From NCBI GenBank assembly GCA_017544525.1, contig JAFYEA010000030.1, forward strand, positions 1 to 38,968: a DNA stretch of 38,968 bases. Reading direction: 5' to 3'. Source of the stretch: Bacilli bacterium. Lineage in GTDB: Bacteria; Bacillota_I; Bacilli_A; RF39; UBA660. Of this stretch, positions 22,390 to 30,957 are shown in pieces. The stretch's first letter is position 1. Every line of letters starts with the position of its first letter. The notes under the pieces are model-generated. The model was not told where the DNA came from, did not search any database, and saw nothing but the letters and a program-made list of their open reading frames with translations. The position numbers were made by a program, and so were the translations under genes.

Positions 22390-23673
22390 ATGATAGATAT
22401 TAATCTAATTAGAGAAAACAGAGATGTTGTTAAAGAAAACATCAAAAAGAAATTTCAAGATGAAAAAATATCTTTAGTTGATGAAATTTATGATATGGAT
22501 AAAGAATATCGTGAATGTAAAAGTAAAGGTGATAATTTAAGAAGTGAGAAAAACAAATTATCGTCATCTATCGGTGAATTAATGCGTAATAAAAAAGTTG
22601 ATGAAGCAAATGAGGTTAAAGAAAAAGTTTCATCTATGCAAAAAGAAATAGAAGACTTAGAAAAAAGAGAAGTTGAGTTAGAAGCTTTAATTAAAGAGAA
22701 AATGATGGTTATTCCAAATATAATAGATAAAAGTGTACCTATTGGAAAAGATGATACTGAAAATGTAGAAGTAGAAAGATTTGGAGAACCAACAGTACCT
22801 AAATATGAAATACCATATCATGCCGATATTATTGAAAGTGTAAATGGTATGGATAAAGAAGCAGCTGGTAGAACAAGTGGTCAAGGATTTTATTATTTAC
22901 TTGGAGATATCGCAAGACTTCATGAAGCAATGATTGCTTATGCTAGAGACTTTATGATTGATAAAGGATTTACTTATGCTATACCACCATTTATGATTCA
23001 TAGTGATGTTGTTACTGGTGTTATGTCATTTCCTGAAATGGAAGCTATGATGTATAAAATTGAAGGTGAGGATTTATACTTAATTGGAACTAGTGAGCAT
23101 TCAATGATAGGTAGATTTAAAGATCAAATTGTTGATAAAAATAGTTTACCTATTAAGATGACTTCATATTCACCATGCTTTAGAAAAGAAGGTGGAAGTC
23201 ACGGTCTTGAAGAAAGAGGTTTATATAGAGTTCATCAATTTGAAAAACAAGAAATGATAGTATTATGTGAACCTGAAGATTCAATGAGATACTATGAAGA
23301 TATGTGGAAATATACTGTTGAAGTATTTAGAAATTTAGATATACCCGTAAGACAACTTGAATGTTGTAGTGGAGATTTAGCAGATTTAAAAGTTAAATCA
23401 TGTGATATTGAAGCATGGAGTCCAAGACAACAAAAATATTTTGAAGTTGGTTCTTGTTCTACTTTGGGTGATGCTCAAGCTAGAAGACTTGGTATTAGAA
23501 CTAAAGGTGAAAAAGGAACATATTATGTTCATACATTAAATAATACTGTTCTTGCTTCTCCTCGTGGATTAATTGCTTTACTTGAAAATAATTATAATGA
23601 AGATGGAAGCATTAGTATTCCAAAAGTATTATGGCCATATATGGGTGGAAAGAAAAAAATTGAAAGAAAATAA
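22390..23673 (+). CDS. serS: Seryl-tRNA synthetase
   Basis: 427 residues, the usual size. The N-terminal ~110 residues are the two-helix coiled-coil arm (INLIRENRDVVKENIKKKF, KSKGDNLRSEKNKLSSSIGELM) that binds the tRNA-Ser variable arm. The class II catalytic core follows, with motif 2 FRKEGGSHGLEERGLYRVHQF and motif 3 around VLASPRGLIALLENN, where serine enzymes usually have a GRTL/I-type sequence. It charges tRNA-Ser with serine. ATG 22390 follows AGAGGTG; GTG 22381 is less likely. The last 14 bases overlap the likely start of the VanY-like gene. Confidence 0.95.
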   Translation: MIDINLIRENRDVVKENIKKKFQDEKISLVDEIYDMDKEYRECKSKGDNLRSEKNKLSSSIGELMRNKKVDEANEVKEKVSSMQKEIEDLEKREVELEALIKEKMMVIPNIIDKSVPIGKDDTENVEVERFGEPTVPKYEIPYHADIIESVNGMDKEAAGRTSGQGFYYLLGDIARLHEAMIAYARDFMIDKGFTYAIPPFMIHSDVVTGVMSFPEMEAMMYKIEGEDLYLIGTSEHSMIGRFKDQIVDKNSLPIKMTSYSPCFRKEGGSHGLEERGLYRVHQFEKQEMIVLCEPEDSMRYYEDMWKYTVEVFRNLDIPVRQLECCSGDLADLKVKSCDIEAWSPRQQKYFEVGSCSTLGDAQARRLGIRTKGEKGTYYVHTLNNTVLASPRGLIALLENNYNEDGSISIPKVLWPYMGGKKKIERK

Positions 23674-24217
23674 TTTTGAAATATTAGTAAATAAAAATAA
23701 TCCTTTGGATAAATCATTTATTCCAAAGGATTTAATTATAATTGATGAGCAAAACAGTTTAAACCTTAATACTTATTGTAATTATATAAGATTAAAAAAT
23801 GAAGCAAAGAAATTAGGATATCATATAGATATAGATTCGGGATATAGAAGTTATGAATATCAAAGTATGTTATATGATTTGTTTGTAAATGAATATGGAG
23901 AAGAGTATGCTAGTAGGTATTGCGCATTACCTGGATGTTCAGAACATCAAACAGGATTGGCAATAGATATAAATATTTTAAGAAATAATAAAGTAATAAA
24001 AATGACTGACAAAATTGAAGAAGTAAAATGGTTGCATAGCAATATGAATAATTATGGTTTTATATTAAGATATCCTAAAGATAAAGAACCCATTACTGGT
24101 TATAATTATGAACCATGGCATATAAGGTATGTGGGTAGAGATATTGCAACTTATTTATATCTTAATAATTTAACATTAGAAGAATATATGAAGGTTAAGA
24201 AGTTAGTATTAAAATAA
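23660..24217 (+). CDS. VanY-type D-alanyl-D-alanine carboxypeptidase
   Basis: 185 residues from TTG 23660. The M15B/VanY zinc motifs are SEHQTGLAIDI (H96, D103) and EPWHIRYVG (E151, H154), with SGYRSYEYQ upstream. These enzymes trim the terminal D-Ala from peptidoglycan stem peptides. The start is uncertain: TTG 23660 has GGTGG 11 bases upstream and overlaps the serS stop. In-frame ATGs at 23597 and 23603 would add ~20 residues from within serS. In neither case is a clear signal peptide or membrane anchor visible, which is odd for a wall enzyme. It ends in a terminator containing its stop codon. Confidence 0.85.
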   Translation: MKENNFEILVNKNNPLDKSFIPKDLIIIDEQNSLNLNTYCNYIRLKNEAKKLGYHIDIDSGYRSYEYQSMLYDLFVNEYGEEYASRYCALPGCSEHQTGLAIDINILRNNKVIKMTDKIEEVKWLHSNMNNYGFILRYPKDKEPITGYNYEPWHIRYVGRDIATYLYLNNLTLEEYMKVKKLVLK

Positions 24218-24229
24218 TACTAATTTTTT
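24203..24229 (+). terminator. Terminator containing the VanY-like stop codon
   Basis: TTAGTATT (24203-24210) / AATACTAA (24216-24223), loop AAAAT, then Ts; TAA 24215-24217 is in the hairpin. Confidence 0.8.
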
Positions 24230-24296
24230 ATTGAATTAAATGCTTTTTTACTGTAAAATTAACTTATAGGTAAGATAATATGTCAGGGGGACAAAC

Positions 24297-25535
24297 ATGA
24301 TAAAGATAGATGAAAACAGATTAATACAAGAATTATATTATCAAAGAAATGCTTTTAAATATGGGATCAATGACATAATTAAAAATGACTATGGAAGTTA
24401 TAATTTTTTGAATGGTCTTCTAGCAAATCTAACAGGGAAGATGTTTCCTACTGATGGAGTTTTTTACAACCCAAAGGAATCTAAATTAATGTTTGAAAAA
24501 CATTATTCTAAACAAGTAAATAAATTTATTAATATAACAAATGAATATGAAGAATACTTTTTAATTATGTTAAGTAATTTTGTTTCTATTTTAGAAGCAA
24601 ATGAGTTTAATTGTATAGACTATATAAATAAAGTAAGAAAATATAGTGAAAAAGATTTTATTGATATTATATATAGTTATTTTTCAACTTATGGAAATAA
24701 AGTATATAGTATTGTAAAAAGATATTTTGAAGAAGAAAGAATTCAAATGGGATATGATTTTATTTCAGATACAGATTATGCAGGGTTCTTTTCAAAGTTA
24801 ATTTATATAAATGGTGGATATATTGTTTCTTTGTATTCTAGATATGATAGTAGATCCTTATGTAATATTAGTCATGAATTAGGACATGCGATTGATGCTG
24901 AAATGTTTCATTTTCCTCAACAAAAAGTAATAACTACAGTATCAGATATTTATAGTGAAATATCTTCAACTATGTTTGAACTTGGAATGTATGATTACTT
25001 GAAAAAAAATAGAATAGATGATAGAGGAGCTCTACTTTTATATAATAATAGATTTCAAATGCTTAAATCTAATTATGAAGAATTAAAAGAAGTTTCTGAT
25101 GCAGAAGAAGCTTATGTACAGGATGATGGAAATGCAGTTGTAACTAAAGAAGTAACATATGATTTATCTGAATTAAATCAAGATGAAGATGGAAATATAA
25201 TTGTTGGGGATTATACAATACCAAAAGATAAATTAGATTTTGATGAAAATGGAAGAGTAAAAGCACGACAATATATTTTATATCCATTTAGAGATGATAT
25301 TGTTTATAGTAATGGGTATTATATGGCTCTTCATTTGAATTTAATTAAAGAACAAGGTATGAAAGAATTCTTAAAAATATTTAATAATATTATTACATCT
25401 AGGAAAGAAGCATCTTTTGAGGATATAGTAGAAAAAACTGGATTAACGGTTGATGAATATATAAGTGGAGAATTCATTAAAGATAAAGTACAAGATGAAA
25501 TATTAACATTAAAAAGAAGATACAAAGTATATTAA
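24297..25535 (+). CDS. M3-like (oligoendopeptidase F-type) zinc peptidase
   Basis: 412 residues, shorter than oligoendopeptidase F (~560-600). HELGH at 193-197 is the HExGH zinc motif of the M3 clan, and E221 in the following SEISSTMFELGMYD helix is well placed as the third ligand. Upstream SLYSRYDSRSLCNISHELGH fits the fold. Between ~275 and 325 there is an extra beta-like, acidic stretch (VTYDLSELNQDEDGN, VGDYTIPKDKLDFDENG) that I do not know from M3 enzymes. No signal peptide is seen, so it is probably cytosolic. GGGGGA precedes ATG 24297. It probably degrades peptides, but its substrate is unknown. Confidence 0.75.
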   Translation: MIKIDENRLIQELYYQRNAFKYGINDIIKNDYGSYNFLNGLLANLTGKMFPTDGVFYNPKESKLMFEKHYSKQVNKFINITNEYEEYFLIMLSNFVSILEANEFNCIDYINKVRKYSEKDFIDIIYSYFSTYGNKVYSIVKRYFEEERIQMGYDFISDTDYAGFFSKLIYINGGYIVSLYSRYDSRSLCNISHELGHAIDAEMFHFPQQKVITTVSDIYSEISSTMFELGMYDYLKKNRIDDRGALLLYNNRFQMLKSNYEELKEVSDAEEAYVQDDGNAVVTKEVTYDLSELNQDEDGNIIVGDYTIPKDKLDFDENGRVKARQYILYPFRDDIVYSNGYYMALHLNLIKEQGMKEFLKIFNNIITSRKEASFEDIVEKTGLTVDEYISGEFIKDKVQDEILTLKRRYKVY

Positions 25536-25550
25536 TTGTATCTTTTTTCA
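25519..25550 (+). terminator. Terminator containing the M3-like peptidase stop codon
   Basis: AGATACA (25519-25525) / TGTATCT (25538-25544), 12-nt loop holding the TAA (25533-25535), then TTTTTC. Confidence 0.75.
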
Positions 25551-25561
25551 TATAATTAATT

Positions 25562-26335
25562 ATGAAAAATAGTTTTAAATATATATTTATTATAATAATA
25601 ACTATATTTAGTTTTTATTATACTGATAAAGTGATAGAATTATCAGAATATAATAATGTGGTATTAGCTTCTATTAATGAATATGCTAGTGTTAATGATA
25701 AAGAATGTATAGAGGGAAGTATTAATAAAAATGGAATAATACTTGGACTTAGCGGAATAAAAGTTGATAAAGATAAGAGTTATTCTAATATGAAAGGTAT
25801 TGGTTTTAAAAAAGAATTAATAGAATATAAAAATGAAAAATGTATATTAAATAAAGAAGATAATCTTGATAAGTATATTATTAAAGGAAATAACATAGAA
25901 AATAAAATATCTTTAATCTTTGATATGTATGATTTAAAATACTATGAAACAATTGAAAATATATCTAGGCAAGAAAAAATAGAAATTAATTATTTGATAA
26001 ATTATAAAAATTTAGAAAAAATAGATAGTAAAAATATTTTATATAAGACCAATATAAATAATATTAAAAAAGCTAGAAAAATAATAAATAATTTTTACTG
26101 TGTTAAAACAAATGATTATGATATCATCAAGGACTGTAAAAAAGAAAAAATAAATAGTATAAAAATAATAAACTATATTGATAATGATTTATTATTAGGT
26201 GTTAAAAAAATCCTTAATAAAGGTGAAATAATCTTTATTAAGGAAAGTTATCAAAATGTTAATGAATTATTGGCAACTATTAAATATATTAAGAGTAGGG
26301 GTTACGATGTAGTGAGTGTAGATGATTTACTTTAA
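25562..26335 (+). CDS. Membrane-anchored, probably degenerate polysaccharide-deacetylase-like protein
   Basis: 257 residues. Residues ~6-20 form a signal anchor (YIFIIIITIFSFYY). The C-terminal end (NVNELLATIKYIKSRGYDVVSVDDLL) has the form of the last helix and strand of NodB-type polysaccharide deacetylases. Residues ~112-140 (KISLIFDMYDLKYYETI) stand where those enzymes have the FDDGP metal motif, but the second Asp is Met here and no His pair is evident. If the relation is right, the catalytic site is lost. There is no Shine-Dalgarno before ATG 25562, only 12 bases after the upstream terminator. The 3' end overlaps the convergent AAA+ gene by 9 bases. Confidence 0.55.
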   Translation: MKNSFKYIFIIIITIFSFYYTDKVIELSEYNNVVLASINEYASVNDKECIEGSINKNGIILGLSGIKVDKDKSYSNMKGIGFKKELIEYKNEKCILNKEDNLDKYIIKGNNIENKISLIFDMYDLKYYETIENISRQEKIEINYLINYKNLEKIDSKNILYKTNINNIKKARKIINNFYCVKTNDYDIIKDCKKEKINSIKIINYIDNDLLLGVKKILNKGEIIFIKESYQNVNELLATIKYIKSRGYDVVSVDDLL

Positions 26336-27883
26336 TATATATTGCTTGTTATCTTCAATTGTTTCAGGTGAAATAATTAATTTTGTATAATGATTGTTTG
26401 AGAATATTTCATAGTTAACTTCAGCAAGGGCTCTTTCAACTATTTTTTTTATACTTCTAGCTCCTCTTTTTAATTCAATTGCTTTTCTAGCTATTGCTTC
26501 AATAGTTTTATCATCATACATAAAGTTAATTCCCATATCGTTAAATAGATTTTTATATAGAATTAATTGACTCTTATTAGATGTTTTCATTATTTTTATT
26601 AAATCATCAAATCCTAAATCATTCATTGTAACAATAGTGTCACATCTACCTAAGAACTCCGGTAATAAACCATATTTTTTTAATGTATCTTCTGAATAAA
26701 TATTTTCTTTTTTATCTTGTTCTTGCTTTTGCTCATCAGTCATAAAACCTAGGCTTCTTCTTTTAGTTGATAAATTTTCTATTCCTGAAAACGCACCAAG
26801 AAATGCAAAGGTCAATAATGAAGTATCAAATTGTATTTCTTGTCCACCCATGCCGTGAGGATTAGTATTTATATTGTAAACATGACCTTCCATCATTTTT
26901 AATAATGAGTTTATAACTGCAGAAGTAAATGTTTCATGTTCACTTCCTGCTTTTTTATCTATTTCATCTATTATTAATATTCCTCTTTGGGCTTTTTCTA
27001 TATCTTGTTCTGCATTTTCATATAAGTGTAATAGCATTTCAGTTACATCTTTCCCTTTATATGAAGCAGCAGTGTATTCATTTGAATCTTCAAAAGCTAC
27101 TGGAATACCAAAGTTTTCATGTATAGATCTAAAGACTTCACTTTTACCAACACCGGTTGGGCCACATATTAATAAATTAGATTTTAAAGAAGGGTTAGAT
27201 AAAGAAGAATTTTTTGCCAAAACAGAAGATATCGTTCTTATTTGTTCATCTTGACATATAACTGTTTGACTTACTTTATCATAGATAACATTTGAATATA
27301 ATCTATTAGGATTATCAACAATAATATTTAGACTAGGAGTAGTAATTCTTTCTTTGTTCTCTTCTACTAGTTCACGTATATTAATATTTAAATCATCAAG
27401 TACTCCATATAATAGGTCTTGAAGTTCATAATAGTTAGATGGATCTAAATTAATATTATAATCATTGATACTAACAAAGAATTTACACCATCCATCATTA
27501 TCTATATATGTATGGAATAAAGCATGTTTTTTAATTTCTTCTATATCTTGTTTTAACCAAGCATATAACTTACTTATTTGTTCAGGTGATTGATCGCTAA
27601 TATCAACTGAAAAACCATAAACATATTGTTCACGAATACTATTAATGTCATCTATATAATTAAATTCAAATGTATCTTCTGCTTCGTTATAATTATCACT
27701 ATCAGCTCCACAAATGTTTTTTACAGCCTTGTTTGGGACAGGAACGATCAATGTTTTACCTTGACCAAAATCATATTCTTTTCCTCTTACTACTTCAAGT
27801 GGTAAATAAATAAAAACAATACCAGAGTCATTTTTAGTAAGCACTTTCCTTTCAAATAAAAAAGTTAAAACATTTTTTTCCAT
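26327..27883 (-). CDS. ClpX-like AAA+ ATPase with a novel N-terminal domain
   Basis: 518 residues. The AAA-2 core is ClpX-like: Walker A GPTGVGKS (241-248), Walker B ILIIDEID (302-309), GLLPEFLGRCDTIV (405-418, arginine-finger region) and sensor 2 RGARSIKK (473-480). An RRSLGFMTD loop (375-383) stands where ClpX has the IGF loop that docks ClpP, so a protease partner is plausible. The zinc-binding N-domain of ClpX is absent. In its place are ~230 residues of an unrecognised domain, starting LTFLFERKVLTKNDSGIVFIYLPLEV. The gene is transcribed from its own promoter and converges on the 25.6 kb gene with a 9-base overlap. It is a paralogue of housekeeping ClpX, not a replacement. Confidence 0.8.
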   Translation of the reverse strand: MEKNVLTFLFERKVLTKNDSGIVFIYLPLEVVRGKEYDFGQGKTLIVPVPNKAVKNICGADSDNYNEAEDTFEFNYIDDINSIREQYVYGFSVDISDQSPEQISKLYAWLKQDIEEIKKHALFHTYIDNDGWCKFFVSINDYNINLDPSNYYELQDLLYGVLDDLNINIRELVEENKERITTPSLNIIVDNPNRLYSNVIYDKVSQTVICQDEQIRTISSVLAKNSSLSNPSLKSNLLICGPTGVGKSEVFRSIHENFGIPVAFEDSNEYTAASYKGKDVTEMLLHLYENAEQDIEKAQRGILIIDEIDKKAGSEHETFTSAVINSLLKMMEGHVYNINTNPHGMGGQEIQFDTSLLTFAFLGAFSGIENLSTKRRSLGFMTDEQKQEQDKKENIYSEDTLKKYGLLPEFLGRCDTIVTMNDLGFDDLIKIMKTSNKSQLILYKNLFNDMGINFMYDDKTIEAIARKAIELKRGARSIKKIVERALAEVNYEIFSNNHYTKLIISPETIEDNKQYILK

Positions 27884-27912
27884 TGATAGTCCCCCTAACC
27901 GAATTGGTTATT

Positions 27913-27941
27913 ATTATAATAATTTTTTTCCTTGTAGTCAA
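27913..27941 (-). promoter_or_regulatory. Sigma-A promoter of the ClpX-like gene
   Basis: Minus strand TTGACT (27936-27941), 17-bp spacer, TATAAT (27913-27918). A short inverted repeat (TAACC/GGTTA, 27896-27910) lies between it and the AGGGGG ribosome-binding site. Confidence 0.75.
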
Positions 27942-27947
27942 ACAATA

Positions 27948-27976
27948 TTGCTATTTTCATACAAAAAATATATAAT
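27948..27976 (+). promoter_or_regulatory. Sigma-A promoter of the ATP-grasp gene
   Basis: TTGCTA (27948-27953), 17-bp spacer, TATAAT (27971-27976). It is divergent from the ClpX-like promoter, with 6 bases between the two -35 boxes. Confidence 0.7.
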
Positions 27977-28000
27977 TAAATTATAAATTGGTGGGGATTT

Positions 28001-28972
28001 ATGGAAAAAATAAAAAAAGCGTTTAGAGAAATTAAGTACAATTTCAAACATTTAAATAGAAACTTAAACTATATTCATAATAGAAGTGGAAAACTTAGAA
28101 TATGTTTGTTTTTTGATATTTATTATTCTATGTTTAGATTTGGCTCTTCTATAAATGAGTATAGAATTTTTGAATTTGAAAAAACAAGTTGTGAAAAAAG
28201 AAAGACTTTTATGACAATATTTAAGCATGAATTAATGCTTCCTTACCTAAATAATAAAAATAAAAATAATGTTTTAACTGATAAAGAAATTTTTTATAAT
28301 AAATTTAAAGATTATATAAAGAGAGATATATATGATGTAGATAAGATGAGTTTTAAACAATATGAAGATTTAGTGTTAAAGAATAAAAAAGTAATATGTA
28401 AGAATAGGAATTCTAATTATGCTTTATCATATAAAATATATGATTTAAAAGATTTTAGAAGTCCTGCATTTTTAATAGATAAAGTTAAGAATGATAAACG
28501 TTATATTGTTGAAAAGTATTTTAAGCAAAAGAAAGAACTTAATGAAATAAATAGTGATTTAGTTATTATCAATATTGTTAGTGTTTATAGTAGCAAACCT
28601 GATATTATAGCAGGTAGTATAAAATATAAAAATGAAGATGGAACTATTACTGGATATATTGATATAAAAAACAAATGTATTAAAGGTAATTTGAAGGATA
28701 TGGATGGGTTAAATTATTCTAATCTATATGATGGATTTAAAATACCTAAATATGATAATATTATTTCTTTAGTAGAAGAACTACATGAAAAAATAAAATT
28801 CATTAAAGAAATAGAATGGAGTTTTGCTATTAATAGTAGAGGAACGATATATTTATTAGATGCTAATCCTTGGGATGATTTTGTATTTAGTCAGACGCCA
28901 GAGTTCTTAAATAATAGAACTGGATTATATCCTTACTATAAAAGAAATAAAAGAAGATTAAAATATCATTAA
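28001..28972 (+). CDS. Sugar-transfer-associated ATP-grasp protein
   Basis: 323 residues. The N-terminus (FDIYYSMFRFGSSINEYRIFEFEKTSCEKRKTFMT) matches the start of the ATPgrasp_ST type found in polysaccharide and teichoic-acid gene clusters. The core has YIVEKYFKQKKELNEIN (ATP-binding lid region), and the metal-site region is IEWSFAINSRGTIYLLDANPWDDF, like the WDxxxxxxGxxxxEiN motif of the family. Such enzymes probably ligate an amino acid or acid to a carrier or glycan in envelope synthesis; the exact reaction is not known. GGTGGGG precedes ATG 28001. The last 24 bases form half of a hairpin shared with the convergent AAA+ gene. Confidence 0.72.
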   Translation: MEKIKKAFREIKYNFKHLNRNLNYIHNRSGKLRICLFFDIYYSMFRFGSSINEYRIFEFEKTSCEKRKTFMTIFKHELMLPYLNNKNKNNVLTDKEIFYNKFKDYIKRDIYDVDKMSFKQYEDLVLKNKKVICKNRNSNYALSYKIYDLKDFRSPAFLIDKVKNDKRYIVEKYFKQKKELNEINSDLVIINIVSVYSSKPDIIAGSIKYKNEDGTITGYIDIKNKCIKGNLKDMDGLNYSNLYDGFKIPKYDNIISLVEELHEKIKFIKEIEWSFAINSRGTIYLLDANPWDDFVFSQTPEFLNNRTGLYPYYKRNKRRLKYH

Positions 28973-28984
28973 TCTTCTTTTTTT
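28949..28984. terminator. Bidirectional terminator inside both convergent coding ends
   Basis: A perfect 13-bp stem, AAAAGAAGATTAA (28949-28961) / TTAATCTTCTTTT (28969-28981), 7-nt loop, flanked by T-rich sequence on both strands. The stop codons of both genes (28970-28972 plus, 28969-28971 minus) lie in the 3' arm. Confidence 0.88.
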
Positions 28985-30933
28985 ATTAAACTAAATCTAA
29001 TAATGTTATCTTTTTTTTGTATTGGTTTATAATATTTAATATTTTCAATTTGTCTTTCTCTAGAATATTTATATAATCTTTCTTCTAGCATTAATGCTTC
29101 TTTTATATCATCTATTGTAACTAGATCACTATCTCTCATGGCGGCTATTGCATATGCTTCTTTTATAATATCAAGTACTAATCTTGGATTTGAACAACTA
29201 TCATTTTGAACTCTATATTTTTTTGCTGTTGAATCCATTAACCATTTAATGATTGTATCTTTTTCTTCTTCATTAACATCTAGTTTAGGACATGTTATAT
29301 TATCTACCTCACTTAATCTATTATAACTAGTTATTAAATCATCTAGTATTTGATAAATAATATTGTTATCAGGTTCATCAATGTTAATTTTTCTAAATCT
29401 AGTTTTAAATGCTGCATCACAAGATACAAACTCATTATATTCTTCAGAAGTAGTAGCCCCTATAACTCTAACTCTTCCATAATCTAAGTATGGTTTTAGT
29501 ATTTCTGATACAGAAGTACTATCATTTTCACTTTTTCCAGCACCTAATGCTTGGTGTATTTCATCAATAAACAAGATAATATCTTTTGACTCACTTGCTT
29601 CATCTAAAATGTTTTTCATTTTTTCTTCTAATGTTCCAACATATTTAGTACCAGCAACTAGTGTAGCAGAGTCAATACTAATTATTCTTAAATTCTTTAG
29701 TGCTTTTGGAACATCACCTTTTTGAATTCTATATGCAAGTCCTTTAGCAATAGCAGTTTTTCCACAACCAGCAACGCCAGTAATTATTATAGATTTATCT
29801 CTTTCTGGATATAGAAGTATTTGTTCTATTCTTCTAATAACGTCATCTCTACCAACACTCGGATCTTTAATATATTTGTCATTTGTTAAATCAAAACCAT
29901 ATTTATCTAAGAATGGTGTTTGAGTTATTTTCTTTTCTTCCTTTTTTTCAACAGGAGTAGAAACTTCAATTCCTTTTCCTATAACTTTAGCGTTTATAAA
30001 AGTTTGTTTCTTTGATAACCATATTACATATGTTTCATTATTATAATTCGTTATTTCAAAAGGTATTTTATCATGACCATTTTTATCTGATAGTATAACT
30101 TCAATCCATTCTTTATCTGGTTTGTTATGATCTATTGAATTAATTTCGAATGTACATGGTAGAGGATTTTTATTAATAAAACTAATCTTTCTTTCTCTTG
30201 ATTTATCTTCTGTATTTGGATTGTCTAAATTTTTATTAATGTGAACTATTATATCTATCATTGATGCATTTTCTTTGAAAGTAAGATAAGAAATACCATC
30301 TTTTATTTTGATTTGACAAGAATCAAAGTCATATATCAATTGATTATCAACCATTTTTTGTTCCTTATCATTGTTATACTGATAGGCAATATATTGTAAA
30401 TAAAGGTTGTGCAAATGATTAGCTAATAATAATTCTAAATTTTCACCAGATTTTAAAGTACTATTATTAATTAAATCAAATATTAATTCTCTATTTTCAT
30501 CAGTTAAATAATCAAATATTTGGTAATCGTTAATATCATTAGCGTAAACTTCTTTTTCTTCTAAGTAATTAGAGTATTTTAATTTAACTAATACTTTTTT
30601 AAATAATTTAGATAAACTTATTTCAGTTAACATATCACTATTAAGAGCGTTTTTGAAACAGATATCATTGAAAGATATGTCATTATTAAACTTAAACAAA
30701 TTAATAATGTTTTCATAAGTAATACCATATGCGTCAAAAAAACTAGATATAACATTATCATTTTTTATAGTTGCTAAAAAGCAAGAATAAGTTATTAATT
30801 CATCCATATCTTTAATAGAAGGGTATTCTAAATTAGATTTATTTTTATTTATAAAACTAGCTATAGAATAAAAATCATTTATTAATTTTTTTGATTCATT
30901 ATTCAATTTTCTAAGTATTTCTTTATCACTCAT
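28969..30933 (-). CDS. ClpA/B-type single-module AAA+ ATPase with atypical N-terminus
   Basis: 654 residues. Residues ~40-170 look like a degenerate Clp N-domain repeat (ELITYSCFLATIKNDNVISSFF). Residues ~195-325 are a beta-rich domain I do not recognise. TPFLDKYGFDLTND then leads into one ClpB-D1-like AAA module: Walker A TGVAGCGKT, pore-loop region LVAGTKYVGTLEEK, Walker B IILFIDEIH, sensor 1 VIGATTSEEY and arginine finger FKTRFRKI. There is no second AAA module and no ClpP-docking loop. The start is ATG 30933 with GGAGATGA upstream; an extension to 30999 crosses the promoter. It converges with the ATP-grasp gene. Confidence 0.8.
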   Translation of the reverse strand: MSDKEILRKLNNESKKLINDFYSIASFINKNKSNLEYPSIKDMDELITYSCFLATIKNDNVISSFFDAYGITYENIINLFKFNNDISFNDICFKNALNSDMLTEISLSKLFKKVLVKLKYSNYLEEKEVYANDINDYQIFDYLTDENRELIFDLINNSTLKSGENLELLLANHLHNLYLQYIAYQYNNDKEQKMVDNQLIYDFDSCQIKIKDGISYLTFKENASMIDIIVHINKNLDNPNTEDKSRERKISFINKNPLPCTFEINSIDHNKPDKEWIEVILSDKNGHDKIPFEITNYNNETYVIWLSKKQTFINAKVIGKGIEVSTPVEKKEEKKITQTPFLDKYGFDLTNDKYIKDPSVGRDDVIRRIEQILLYPERDKSIIITGVAGCGKTAIAKGLAYRIQKGDVPKALKNLRIISIDSATLVAGTKYVGTLEEKMKNILDEASESKDIILFIDEIHQALGAGKSENDSTSVSEILKPYLDYGRVRVIGATTSEEYNEFVSCDAAFKTRFRKINIDEPDNNIIYQILDDLITSYNRLSEVDNITCPKLDVNEEEKDTIIKWLMDSTAKKYRVQNDSCSNPRLVLDIIKEAYAIAAMRDSDLVTIDDIKEALMLEERLYKYSRERQIENIKYYKPIQKKDNIIRFSLIKKED

Positions 30934-30957
30934 AACGTCATCTCCAATTAAGAAATT

